The notes below the pieces were generated by a model. That model was not told the origin of the DNA. It made no database searches and saw only the letters and a list, made by a program, of their open reading frames with translations. A stretch of 64,000 nt of DNA from JABDIP01 sp965250245 (GTDB lineage: Bacteria; Pseudomonadota; Alphaproteobacteria; DSM-16000; Inquilinaceae): contig OZ252296.1 in assembly GCA_965250245.1 (NCBI GenBank), positions 1,302,001 through 1,366,000 of the forward strand, given 5' to 3'. How positions within the stretch are numbered: the stretch's first letter is position 1; each line of letters begins with the position of its first letter. Below, one piece after another: positions 27,967 to 35,639 of this stretch. Position numbers and translations under genes: made by a program.

Positions 27967-29054
27967 CCACGCCGGTGTCGGTCCGCTCGCTGGAGGCCCG
28001 CTATTACACCGACCCGGCCGTGTTCCGGGCCGAGCAGGACGGGCTGTTCGCGCGCACCTGGCATTTCGCGGGCCATGTCTCGCAGCTTGGAAAGCCCGGC
28101 GACTACTTCGCCTTCGACATCGCCGGCCAGGGTCTGTTCTGCGTCCGCGGCCAGGATGGCGTGGTCCGGGCCTTCTACAATGTCTGCCAGCACCGGGCCC
28201 ATGAACTGGTGAAGGGGGCTGGCAACGCCCGTCGGATCGTCTGCCCCTACCACGCCTGGACCTATGAGCTTTCCGGCGAGATGGTCTCCGGCCCCAACGT
28301 CCGGTCGGTTCCGGGCTTCGACCGCGAGGCCATCTGCCTGACCGGCGTCCGGGTCGAGGACTTCCTCGGGTTCCTGTTCGTGAACCTGGATCCCGACGCG
28401 GCACCCATGGAGGATTGGTTTCGCGGCGTGCGGTCGGAGCTGTCGGCATTCGTGCCGGATATCGAGGACCTGAAGCCGCTGGAGTGGATCGAGACGCCGG
28501 AGGCCTGCAATTGGAAGGTCTCGGTGGAGAACTACTCCGAGTGCTACCACTGCCAGCTCAACCACCCGACCTTCGCCAACGGGGTGATCAACCCGAAGAC
28601 CTACGACATCCAGCCGCAGGGCTATTGCCTGCGCCACACCACCGAGTGTCAGAACCTCGAGCGCATGACCTATCCGGTCGATCCGGAGTCCAACGCCCAT
28701 GCCGGCGAGTACTCGTCCTGGTTCCTGTGGCCGGCCTTCTCATTCCAGGTCTATCCGGGCAATGTGCTGAACACCTATCACTGGCGGCCGATGGACACAG
28801 AGCGGGTCACGGTCTGGCGTGGCTGGTACACCGCGAACGGGATCGAGTCCGACGTGATCCGACGACTTGCGGTCCAGGATCGCGAAACGACAGTCGAGGA
28901 GGACATCCATTTGGTGGAATCGGTCCAGCGCGGCCTGAAGAGCCGGGGCTACAGCCCCGGGCCGCTGGTGCTCGACCCGCGCTGCGGCGTGAAATCGGAG
29001 CATTCCGTGCAGGTGCTGCAGGGCTGGATGCGCGAGGCCGTCGATGGCGGCTGA
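27963..29054 (+). CDS. Rieske non-haem iron oxygenase (betaine/quaternary-amine demethylase type)
   Basis: The 363-residue oxygenase alpha subunit has the Rieske [2Fe-2S] ligands C75-x-H77 and C94-x-x-H97 (VCQHRAH, VCPYHAW). The mononuclear iron site appears as ENYSECYHCQLNH (H196, H201), with a later acidic ligand near residue 309. The overall sequence resembles stachydrine, glycine-betaine and carnitine oxygenases, which N-demethylate or hydroxylate quaternary amines. No reductase is encoded beside it, so electrons must come from elsewhere. It overlaps the regulator stop by 4 bases and the aldehyde dehydrogenase start by 11. The substrate is most likely an amino-acid betaine (inference). 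Confidence 0.9.
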   Translation: MTTPVSVRSLEARYYTDPAVFRAEQDGLFARTWHFAGHVSQLGKPGDYFAFDIAGQGLFCVRGQDGVVRAFYNVCQHRAHELVKGAGNARRIVCPYHAWTYELSGEMVSGPNVRSVPGFDREAICLTGVRVEDFLGFLFVNLDPDAAPMEDWFRGVRSELSAFVPDIEDLKPLEWIETPEACNWKVSVENYSECYHCQLNHPTFANGVINPKTYDIQPQGYCLRHTTECQNLERMTYPVDPESNAHAGEYSSWFLWPAFSFQVYPGNVLNTYHWRPMDTERVTVWRGWYTANGIESDVIRRLAVQDRETTVEEDIHLVESVQRGLKSRGYSPGPLVLDPRCGVKSEHSVQVLQGWMREAVDGG

Positions 29055-30495
29055 CGGCGGCGCGATCGGGCGCAACTATATCGACGGCGCCTTCGTCGAC
29101 GGGGGCGGCGGCCGGATCGCGGTCGAGGACCCGGCGACCGGCGAGCCCTTCGCCGAGCAGGCGCTGGCCGATGCCCGCGATGTCGACCGGGCGGTGCAGG
29201 CGGCGAAGCGCTGCCACGAATCCGGCGCGCTGACCGCCATGCGCCCCGTGGAGCGCGGCCGCATGGTGCGCCGCATGGGCGACATCCTGCTGGAGCGGAT
29301 CGACGAGATCGCCCCGCTGCTGACCCGGGAAAGCGGCAAGCCGCTCTGGGAGGCGCGGATCGAGGTCAAGGGCGCGGCGCGCTATTTCGAGTATTACGGC
29401 AGCCAGGCGGAGACGCTGGAGGGCCGCTCGATCCCGCTTGGTGCCGGCTATCTCGACTTCACGTTGCTGGAACCCTACGGCGTCTCGGGCCAGATCATCC
29501 CGTGGAACTATCCCCTGGAGATGACCGCCCGCTCGCTGTCGACGGGGTTGGCCGCCGGCAACGCGGCGGTGGTCAAGACCCCGGAGCTCGATCCGCTGAC
29601 CAATGCGTTCATCGCCGAGGCGGCGGAGGCGGTCGGCCTGCCGCGCGGCGCCGTTAACATCCTGTGCGGAATCGGCGGTGATGCCGGCGCGGCGCTGTCG
29701 GCCCACCCGGACGTCAACCAGATGGTCTTCACCGGCTCCGTCGCGACCGGCATCGCCATCGCGACGGCGGCCGCGCAGAACGTCGTGCCCTGCGTCCTGG
29801 AATTGGGCGGCAAGTCGGCCGGCATCGTCTATCCCGACGCCGATCTGGCGAATGTCGTCAGCAATGTGCGCTGGGGCATCTACTACAACTCCGGCCAGGT
29901 CTGCTCCGCCATGTCGCGGGTCCTCGTCCATGAGGACATCCACGACGCGTTGCTCGACGGCATCGTCGCCATGGCCCAGGAGATTTCGGTCGGGCCGGGG
30001 ATCGAGCAGACGGAGGCCGGTCCGACCATGGGCGCGATGGTGTCCGGGCCGCAGCTGGAGCGTGCCGACGGATTGTGCCGTGACGCCGAGCGAGAGGGCG
30101 CGGTGGCGGTGACCGGTGGCCGCAGGCTGAACCGGCCCGGCCATTTCTTCGAGCCGACGGTCTTCACCGGCGTCACGCCGGACATGGCCATCGCCCGCGA
30201 GGAAGTCTTTGGCCCAGTGCTGTCGGTGATGCGCTTCTCCTCCGACGACGAGGCGATCGCGATCGCCAACGGCACCGATTACGGGCTGGTCGGCGGCGTC
30301 TTTACCCGTGACCTCGACCGCGCCACCGCCGCCGCGCGTCGCCTGCGCGCCGGCCAGGTCTTCGTCAACGAGTGGTTCGCCGGCGGCGTGGAGACGCCGT
30401 TCGGCGGCTACGGCAAGTCCGGCTACGGTCGCGAGAAGGGCCGCGAGGCGCTGCTCAATTACGTTCAGACCAAGAACGTGGCCATCAGGCTCTGA
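29044..30495 (+). CDS. NAD(P)-dependent aldehyde dehydrogenase (betaine-aldehyde dehydrogenase-like)
   Basis: The 483-residue ALDH has the active-site glutamate in ELGGKSAGIVYPDADL and the catalytic cysteine in YYNSGQVCSAMSR near residue 286. The cofactor segment is IIPWNYPLEMTAR, and the C-terminal half has EEVFGPVLSVM. It oxidises an aldehyde produced from the betaine or amine substrate, or formaldehyde-type products. Its ATG lies inside the end of the Rieske gene (11-base overlap) and it is followed after 12 bases by the CMD gene, so it belongs to the plus-strand arm controlled with the RpiR gene. Family is certain and substrate open. Confidence 0.93.
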   Translation: MAADGGAIGRNYIDGAFVDGGGGRIAVEDPATGEPFAEQALADARDVDRAVQAAKRCHESGALTAMRPVERGRMVRRMGDILLERIDEIAPLLTRESGKPLWEARIEVKGAARYFEYYGSQAETLEGRSIPLGAGYLDFTLLEPYGVSGQIIPWNYPLEMTARSLSTGLAAGNAAVVKTPELDPLTNAFIAEAAEAVGLPRGAVNILCGIGGDAGAALSAHPDVNQMVFTGSVATGIAIATAAAQNVVPCVLELGGKSAGIVYPDADLANVVSNVRWGIYYNSGQVCSAMSRVLVHEDIHDALLDGIVAMAQEISVGPGIEQTEAGPTMGAMVSGPQLERADGLCRDAEREGAVAVTGGRRLNRPGHFFEPTVFTGVTPDMAIAREEVFGPVLSVMRFSSDDEAIAIANGTDYGLVGGVFTRDLDRATAAARRLRAGQVFVNEWFAGGVETPFGGYGKSGYGREKGREALLNYVQTKNVAIRL

Positions 30496-30507
30496 CAGGA
30501 GGACCGC

Positions 30508-30885
30508 GTGGACGACGATCTCTTCGAAAAAGGCCTCGCCCAGCGCAAGGCGACGCTGGGGGCCGAATACGTGGAGAAGAACCTGGCTGCTGCCGACGAC
30601 TTCACCCGCCCCTTCCAGGAGGCGATGACGGCCTGGTGCTGGGGGTTCGGCTGGGGCGACGACGCCATCGACGCCAAGACCCGGTCGATGATGAACCTCG
30701 CGATGATCGGCGCGCTGGGCAAGATGCAGGAGTGGGAGACCCATTGCCGCGGGGCGGTGACCAACGGCGTCTCCCGCGAGGAGATCCGCGCCATCATCCA
30801 CGTCGTGGGCATTTACTGCGGAGTGCCGCAGGCGCTGGAGTGCTTCCGGGTCGCCCGGAAGGTGCTGGACGAACCGGCCGGCTGA
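30508..30885 (+). CDS. Carboxymuconolactone decarboxylase (CMD)-family protein
   Basis: This 125-residue alpha-helical protein starts at GTG 30508 with AGGAGG eight bases upstream. It shows the CMD pattern: AIDAKTRSMMNLAMIGALG, EWETHCRGAVTNGVSREEIRAIIHVVGIYCGVPQAL and a final helix. CMD proteins include gamma-carboxymuconolactone decarboxylase and AhpD-like peroxidase partners. The AhpD CxxC motif is absent here. It is the last gene of the regulator-Rieske-ALDH operon, and a decarboxylase or tautomerase step is plausible. The function in this pathway is not known. Confidence 0.85.
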   Translation: MDDDLFEKGLAQRKATLGAEYVEKNLAAADDFTRPFQEAMTAWCWGFGWGDDAIDAKTRSMMNLAMIGALGKMQEWETHCRGAVTNGVSREEIRAIIHVVGIYCGVPQALECFRVARKVLDEPAG

Positions 30886-30972
30886 GCACGGCCCAGGCGG
30901 ACGCGCTATGCCACGTCGATCCCGTCGATGTGCCCACGGCGCCGGTTATCCCGACGCCGCGATTCGACCCGG

Positions 30973-31317
30973 CTATTGCGCTGCCGGCTCCGCCGCCAGC
31001 TTCGAGGCGAGAATCGATCCCTTGTTGGAGCGCGTGCGCCCGTAGCGACGGGTCTCGACGCCGTCATCGGTGAGTGATTCGCGCAGGCCTCCGAGCACGT
31101 CCAGCCCGGCGGAGGCGGCGAGCATCATCATGCCGGCGAAGAACAGCTGCACCACCAGGGAGAACAGCGGCAACGCGGCCTCGAACCCGCCGCTGCGCAT
31201 GTCGAGCGCCGCAAGCAATCCCGTCAGCAGGCTCAGCATGACTGCGACCATGCCGGCGACCTTCAACACCGTGATCAGCTCCCGTTTGGAGCCGTTCGAA
31301 TCCTTGTCGACCTTCAT
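30973..31317 (-). CDS. Small inner-membrane protein of unknown function
   Basis: The 114-residue protein has two predicted transmembrane helices (about 17-40: VAGMVAVMLSLLTGLLAAL; about 48-68: LPLFSLVVQLFFAGMMMLAA) and a charged C-terminal tail (ETRRYGRTRSNKGS). The N-terminus is very charged (MKVDKDSNGSKRE). I chose ATG 31317, because the longer frame adds a GC-rich N-terminus with no coding character. I do not recognise the family. It is divergent from the parA cluster across a 457-base gap, and the orientation gives no operon context. Confidence 0.6.
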   Translation of the reverse strand: MKVDKDSNGSKRELITVLKVAGMVAVMLSLLTGLLAALDMRSGGFEAALPLFSLVVQLFFAGMMMLAASAGLDVLGGLRESLTDDGVETRRYGRTRSNKGSILASKLAAEPAAQ

Positions 31318-31774
31318 CTCGAAATCCCCGTATTTCGAATGCCCATACCCGAACGCGCTTCTGGCGAGGCGCCAATACCCGTCCCAGATGTGTTGCCCGG
31401 ACCCCGGTCCGTTCTGCCGGCGAACCGCTCGGCAGGATCGGAACCGACCCACACTGTGACATGGATCCGGCGGATATCATACATCTAGTGGCGACCGCAA
31501 TATCATCTAATGTTCACGGAAGATCACCACAACGGGTTGACCGAATTTGATGGGTTTGATTGATTAGCGGCTGTTAACCACGACATAGATCGGGTACGAT
31601 TCTGGTCTGCTCTCAACAGGGGCGGTGACAGGTAAACATAGTGTCCAAGCCATATTCGCGTACGCCGGAAGGTATTGCCGCAGCCGGCTGGTTGGTTCCA
31701 GGGAAGCTCCAGGATATCGGGACAGCCACGGCGGGCAGGCGCTGGGCCATGGGCACTGAGGAAAGGGGTCATTC
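31318..31774. other. Non-coding intergenic region upstream of parA
   Basis: 457 bases with no credible gene. The middle (about 31470-31680) is clearly AT-richer than the surroundings. It holds imperfect direct repeats ATATCATACATCTA and ATATCATCTAATG (from about 31473 and 31500) and TTGACC at 31537-31542, a candidate -35 with only weak -10 candidates downstream. It likely contains promoters for both divergent genes. I saw no standard parS palindrome. Confidence 0.5.
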
Positions 31775-32491
31775 ATGCAGGTTCTCGCGGTCGCGTCGCA
31801 GAAGGGAGGGTCGGGCAAGACCACCCTTTCCGGTCACATCGCGGTCCAGGCGGAGCGCGCCGGGTCCGGCCCGGTCGCGTTGATCGACGCCGACCCGCAA
31901 GGCAGCCTGACGGACTGGTGGAACGAGCGCGAGGCCGACCAGCCGCTGTTCGTCCAGACCACGGTCGCCAAGCTGGACCGCGACCTTCAGGAGCTGAAGG
32001 ATCTCGGCATCAAGCTGCTGATCATCGACACGCCGCCGGCGATCACCTCGACCATCGGCCATGTGATCGACGTTGCCGACCTGGTGCTGATCCCGACGCG
32101 CCCGAGCCCGCATGACCTGCGCGCGGCCGGCGCCACCGTCGAGCTTGTCGAGCGGCTGATGAAGCCGATGGTGTTCGTGATCAACGGCGCCTCGCCGCGG
32201 GCCCGGATCACCACCGAGGCGGCGATCGCCCTGTCGCAATACGGGCCGGTCGCGCCGTCCGTCATCCACCAGCGCATTGATTTCGCGGCCAGCATGATCG
32301 ACGGCCGCACGGTCATGGAGCTGTCCGGCCGGTCGCGGTCGCGGCAGGAGGTGGCCGAGCTCTGGGAGTTCCTGGACCGTCGCCTCAACGGCTCGACGCT
32401 CAAGCCGATGCAGTCCGTGCGTCCGGCGAAGAGCGCGCCGGTCGCGTCACCGCATGTCAACGGGTCGGTGGAACGGCAGGGCGTGTCATGA
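31775..32491 (+). CDS. ParA-family P-loop ATPase (orphan, no ParB)
   Basis: The 238-residue deviant-Walker ATPase has KGGSGKTTLSGH (residues 10-21), DADPQGSL (Walker A-prime region) and LLIIDTPPA (Walker B). ParA/Soj/MinD-type ATPases position DNA or protein cargo by cycling on nucleoid or membrane. No parB is encoded beside it. Instead the stop overlaps (ATGA) a small one-TM protein at 32488 that begins with an extended Pro/Arg region. A C-terminal Ser/Pro-rich tail (about 205-238) is unlike chromosomal ParA. ATG 31775 has AAGGGG eight bases upstream. The cargo is unknown. Confidence 0.9.
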   Translation: MQVLAVASQKGGSGKTTLSGHIAVQAERAGSGPVALIDADPQGSLTDWWNEREADQPLFVQTTVAKLDRDLQELKDLGIKLLIIDTPPAITSTIGHVIDVADLVLIPTRPSPHDLRAAGATVELVERLMKPMVFVINGASPRARITTEAAIALSQYGPVAPSVIHQRIDFAASMIDGRTVMELSGRSRSRQEVAELWEFLDRRLNGSTLKPMQSVRPAKSAPVASPHVNGSVERQGVS

Positions 32492-32913
32492 GCAGGCCCG
32501 TCGCCGCCCTGACCAGTGAGTTGCTGGTCCGCAAGGGCATGGCGCAGCCGCTGGGTCTTCGCCCGAACGAACCCACGCCGATCGAGGTCGCCGAATCAAT
32601 CCGACCGTCGCTGGCGCTGGTCCATGCGCAGGACGGCTCGGACATCCCGGCCCCTCCGCCGGTGCGCACGCGCAATCCGCTCGCCGGCATCGCCCGGGCC
32701 TGGTCGGCGCTGGCGATGCGCTGGGGATTGCCGACGATCCTGTTTGTCGCCGGGCTTGGGATCATCGCGGTCGTCGCGGTGACGGGACCGGCGGAAGGCC
32801 CGAGCGTCGTGACCAAGCAGATCATCGTGCCGGTGCAGCGCCCGGCCGGGCCGACACCGGTTCATTGGGTCGATGACGCGCTGATGGCCAACCCGGCGCT
32901 TGCGGGGCGCTGA
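32488..32913 (+). CDS. Single-pass membrane protein coupled to orphan ParA
   Basis: The 141-residue protein has a cytoplasmic-like N-terminal half (MSRPVAALTSELLVRKGMAQP) and one hydrophobic helix (about 79-101: GLPTILFVAGLGIIAVVAV), then a short periplasmic tail. The overlap ATGA with parA indicates coupled translation. I do not recognise the family. By position it may anchor or be positioned by the ParA ATPase. It has no homologous signal for DNA binding. Confidence 0.7.
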   Translation: MSRPVAALTSELLVRKGMAQPLGLRPNEPTPIEVAESIRPSLALVHAQDGSDIPAPPPVRTRNPLAGIARAWSALAMRWGLPTILFVAGLGIIAVVAVTGPAEGPSVVTKQIIVPVQRPAGPTPVHWVDDALMANPALAGR

Positions 32914-32940
32914 CGGTCGCGGGTTCCGGCCGGTCCGGGT

Positions 32941-33681
32941 TCAGCGGTTTGCGGATTTCTCTCGTCTGACCAGCGCCAGGGTGGCGTCCAGCAGCGATTC
33001 GATCGACTGGTCGTCATTCGCCCGGTCGTAGCGGCGAATCAGGCGCTGATACTCGGCCGATTGCCGGCTCGCCCAGTTGGAGAACACGGCGACATCCTCC
33101 GGGTCGAGGATCGTCTTCAACCAGAACCGGAACCCGCTGACGCCGCCCGGCTCGCCCTCCATCGCCTGCTGCAGCGAGGCCACCACCGGATGCGGCTGCA
33201 CCGGGTCGTCGAATTCGATCGATCCGATCGGCCGGCGGGTGCGCCGGCGCAGCAGGTCGCCATGCAGGCGGGCCTGGCTTCCGCGGCGACGCTTGGCGGA
33301 GGTCGGCACAACCGGGCTGTCGGCCCGGGCGGTTCGGCCGGAACCGGCATCCGGCACCAGGCTCAGCATCGTCTCCTGCCCGCTCCGGTCGCGTCGCAGA
33401 TAGCCACGCGATCCAAGCTGTTCCAGCCGTTCGACGACGATCTGCTCCGGCAGATCGGTATGCCGCGCGATCCAGCGCGTGTCCTCGGTACAGGAGTCCG
33501 ACTTGCCGATGCGGACGGCCAGGCAGATCAAGACTCGAAGATCGTCGATCGACAGGTCCGAATCGCGTGTCGCCCGCAACGGGAATTTGGCCGATGCGTC
33601 CGTTGATCCCGGTATATCGCTGGCACCCAAGACCGTCAGATCCAACCAATGATTCGCCAATAGGCCATTGGTATCTTTCAT
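32941..33681 (-). CDS. Winged-helix (wHTH) protein of unknown function near parA
   Basis: The 246-residue protein has a wHTH at about 43-108 (SIDDLRVLICLAVRIGKS, then TRWIARHTDLPEQIVVERLEQLGSRGYLRRD), an Arg-rich linker (about 127-152), and a C-terminal helical part ending QRLIRRYDRANDDQSIESLL. Its wHTH is of the kind seen in replication-initiator-like or MarR-like proteins. It converges on the ParA operon with 27 bases between stops. ParA, the membrane protein and this protein may form a unit. Function unknown. Confidence 0.75.
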   Translation of the reverse strand: MKDTNGLLANHWLDLTVLGASDIPGSTDASAKFPLRATRDSDLSIDDLRVLICLAVRIGKSDSCTEDTRWIARHTDLPEQIVVERLEQLGSRGYLRRDRSGQETMLSLVPDAGSGRTARADSPVVPTSAKRRRGSQARLHGDLLRRRTRRPIGSIEFDDPVQPHPVVASLQQAMEGEPGGVSGFRFWLKTILDPEDVAVFSNWASRQSAEYQRLIRRYDRANDDQSIESLLDATLALVRREKSANR

Positions 33682-34052
33682 AGAATGCCGACAGGTGCAA
33701 GCCGGCCATGGAGGCGGTTGCGGACCCTGGCTACGACCGGTTGCGGCGGCCTCGGCAATCCCGACCGGACTACGGCATGCGAAAGATCCGAATGAGTCTC
33801 TTTCCGGTCAATAAGTTGCGGCGGGTTCGCCAGGTTCGGTGAATGTCCGACTCTTCGAGGTCAAATGAAATTGTGGCGGCTCATTTCGCGGGAGTTTTAT
33901 CTCGGATTTGGATAGATCAGCGAAATTCAAGATTTATCTTGCTTCGCGGGCGAAAGGTCAGGTGTTTGTCTAAAAAAAGGTTCCATGGGGACAAAAATTC
34001 ATGTCAAATGCGAAACGATAACTATAAACGGCAATAGAAACAGGGGTGCGCC
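33682..34052. promoter_or_regulatory. AT-rich leader of mucR with a palindrome and TATAAA box
   Basis: 371 bases without a credible gene. The second half is AT-rich, unlike the rest of the window. It contains the perfect palindrome CAAGAT-TT-ATCTTG at 33928-33941 and TATAAA at 34023-34028, 25 bases before the mucR ATG. MucR/Ros proteins autoregulate by binding AT-rich DNA with T-A steps, so this is the probable control region of mucR. The short AT-rich frame 33843-34037 is not supported. Confidence 0.6.
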
Positions 34053-34469
34053 ATGAGCGTAGAAAACCGTCGGTTGCTTGACCTTACAACAGAGATCGTT
34101 TCTTCGTATGCAGGACACAATGTGCTTGCTCCGGATCAACTCGCCGAGTTGATCAATCGTGTCCACAGCACACTTGCCACGCTTGACGATCCTTCGACGC
34201 CGGATCAGCAGGCCCAAGAGCCCGCGGTTCCGATCCGTCGCTCGATCAAAAACAGCGAAATCGTGTGCCTGGAATGCGGGCGCGGGCAGAAGATGCTGAA
34301 ACGGCACATCGCCACCGCGCACAACCTGACCCCGGCGGAATACCGGGCGAAATGGAACCTTCGCAGCAATTATCCGATGGTGGCGCCGGATTATGCGAAA
34401 CGTCGATCGGAGATGGCCAAGAAGATCGGGCTGGGAACCCGGTCGGCGCGTGGCAAGCGCAAGTCGTGA
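34053..34469 (+). CDS. mucR: MucR/Ros-family zinc-finger transcriptional regulator
   Basis: The 138-residue protein has the Ros/MucR C2H2-like finger C72-x2-C75-x9-H85-x4-H90 (VCLECGRGQKMLKRHIATAH), then NLTPAEYRAKWNLRSNYPMVAPDYAKRRSEMAKKIGLG, shown here as the core AEYRAKWNLRSNYPMVAPDY. MucR is a global H-NS-like silencer of exopolysaccharide, motility and cell-cycle genes in alphaproteobacteria. The AT-rich upstream region and a GGGG five bases before the ATG fit the usual autoregulated gene. Neighbouring epimerase (sugar nucleotide) would be a typical target class. Confidence 0.95.
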   Translation: MSVENRRLLDLTTEIVSSYAGHNVLAPDQLAELINRVHSTLATLDDPSTPDQQAQEPAVPIRRSIKNSEIVCLECGRGQKMLKRHIATAHNLTPAEYRAKWNLRSNYPMVAPDYAKRRSEMAKKIGLGTRSARGKRKS

Positions 34470-34481
34470 TCCCCGGGGCGC

Positions 34482-34495
34482 CGGGCGTTCGCCCG
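34482..34495. terminator. Possible weak bidirectional terminator between mucR and the epimerase gene
   Basis: CGGGCG-TT-CGCCCG is a perfect 6-bp inverted repeat between convergent stops. No T-tract follows on either strand, so its efficiency as an intrinsic terminator is doubtful. The position between converging genes is the only other support. Confidence 0.35.
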
Positions 34496-34499
34496 ATCT

Positions 34500-35480
34500 C
34501 TAAGTGCTCTGATAGTCCCGCAACCAGTCCACGAATCGCCGGATCCCGTCTTCCAGCGATGTCGACGGACTGAATCCAAGATCCCGACGGCTTTCGTCGA
34601 TATCGGCGCAGGTGGCCGTCACATCGCCGGCCTGCATTGGCTCATGATGAATGATCGCGGTCTTGCCGACCGCCTCCTCGATCACATTCACCAGCCGTGA
34701 GACCGTTTCGGGCCGATTGTTCCCCAGATTATAGACACGATGCGGCGCCTGGCCTTCGGCCGGGGTGGGCACGCGATCGATCGCGCCCAGGATTCCCGAC
34801 ACGATATCATCGACATAGGTGAAGTCGCGGCGCAGGGTCCCCTGGTTGAAGACACGGATCGGCTCGCCGGCCAGGATCGCCCTGGCAAAGCTGTAGACGG
34901 CCATGTCCGGCCGCCCCCACGGCCCGTAGACGGTGAAGAACCGCAGTCCCGTGGCCGGAATGCCGAACAGGTGGGCGTAGGCGTGGCTCATCAGCTCGTC
35001 CATGCGCTTGCTTGCGGCATAGAGCGACACCGGCTGATCCGCCCGGTCCCGGGTCGAGAAGGGCAGCGCCGCTCGGTCGCCATAGACCGAGGATGAGCTG
35101 GCATAGACCAGGTGCCGGAGCGCCGCGCATCGCCGGGCCTCCTCCAGGATCACCAGATGTCCGGTCACATTCGCCTCCAGATAGGCGAAAGGGTTCTCCA
35201 GCGAATAGCGCACGCCCGGCTGGGCGGCGAGATGGACGATGGTCTCGATATCGCCATGCTCGGCGAACAGCCCGGCGACAGCGGCCCGATCGACGAGGTC
35301 GATCTCGACGAACCGAAAGCCCTCACGGCTGCTCAACTGCCCCAGCCGGTCCCGCTTCAGCCCGACATCGTAGTACGGGTTGAAGTTGTCGAGGCCGACC
35401 ACCTGCGCGCCCCGGTCGAGGAGCGCCCGGGCGGTGTGGAAGCCGATGAACCCGGCGGCGCCGGTTACCAGGATCGTCAA
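34500..35480 (-). CDS. NAD-dependent sugar-nucleotide epimerase (UDP-glucuronate 4-epimerase type)
   Basis: The 326-residue extended SDR enzyme has NAD-binding TGAAGFIGFH at residues 6-15, the catalytic triad region YASSSSVYGD and YAASK (Tyr-x3-Lys), and GLRFFTVYGPWGRPDM. The NFNPYYDVGLKRDRL and NNRPETV segments resemble UDP-glucuronate 4-epimerases, which supply galacturonate for surface polysaccharides. The start is TTG at 35478-35480 with GGAGG nine bases upstream. It is convergent with mucR, whose targets often include exopolysaccharide genes. Confidence 0.9.
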   Translation of the reverse strand: MTILVTGAAGFIGFHTARALLDRGAQVVGLDNFNPYYDVGLKRDRLGQLSSREGFRFVEIDLVDRAAVAGLFAEHGDIETIVHLAAQPGVRYSLENPFAYLEANVTGHLVILEEARRCAALRHLVYASSSSVYGDRAALPFSTRDRADQPVSLYAASKRMDELMSHAYAHLFGIPATGLRFFTVYGPWGRPDMAVYSFARAILAGEPIRVFNQGTLRRDFTYVDDIVSGILGAIDRVPTPAEGQAPHRVYNLGNNRPETVSRLVNVIEEAVGKTAIIHHEPMQAGDVTATCADIDESRRDLGFSPSTSLEDGIRRFVDWLRDYQST

Positions 35481-35639
35481 TTGGGTCGTCCTCCAGAAAG
35501 GTCCGGTCGCGACAGGCGACGATCGGGTCGGTCGATGCCGGGCAGGCTATGAAACCGGGCGCGCATCGTCCATGTTTCATGCGCCGGGCGTGCAACCGCC
35601 TCCGGCGGCGACGCAACCTGGACGCGGGAGCGAACGGAT

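Noticed and set aside
31318..31774. parS-like centromere for the orphan ParA
   Set aside because: No perfect long palindrome like canonical parS was found, only imperfect direct repeats, so it is not called.
33843..34037. 64-residue frame in the AT-rich leader of mucR
   Set aside because: No homology signal, and it sits in the likely MucR control region.
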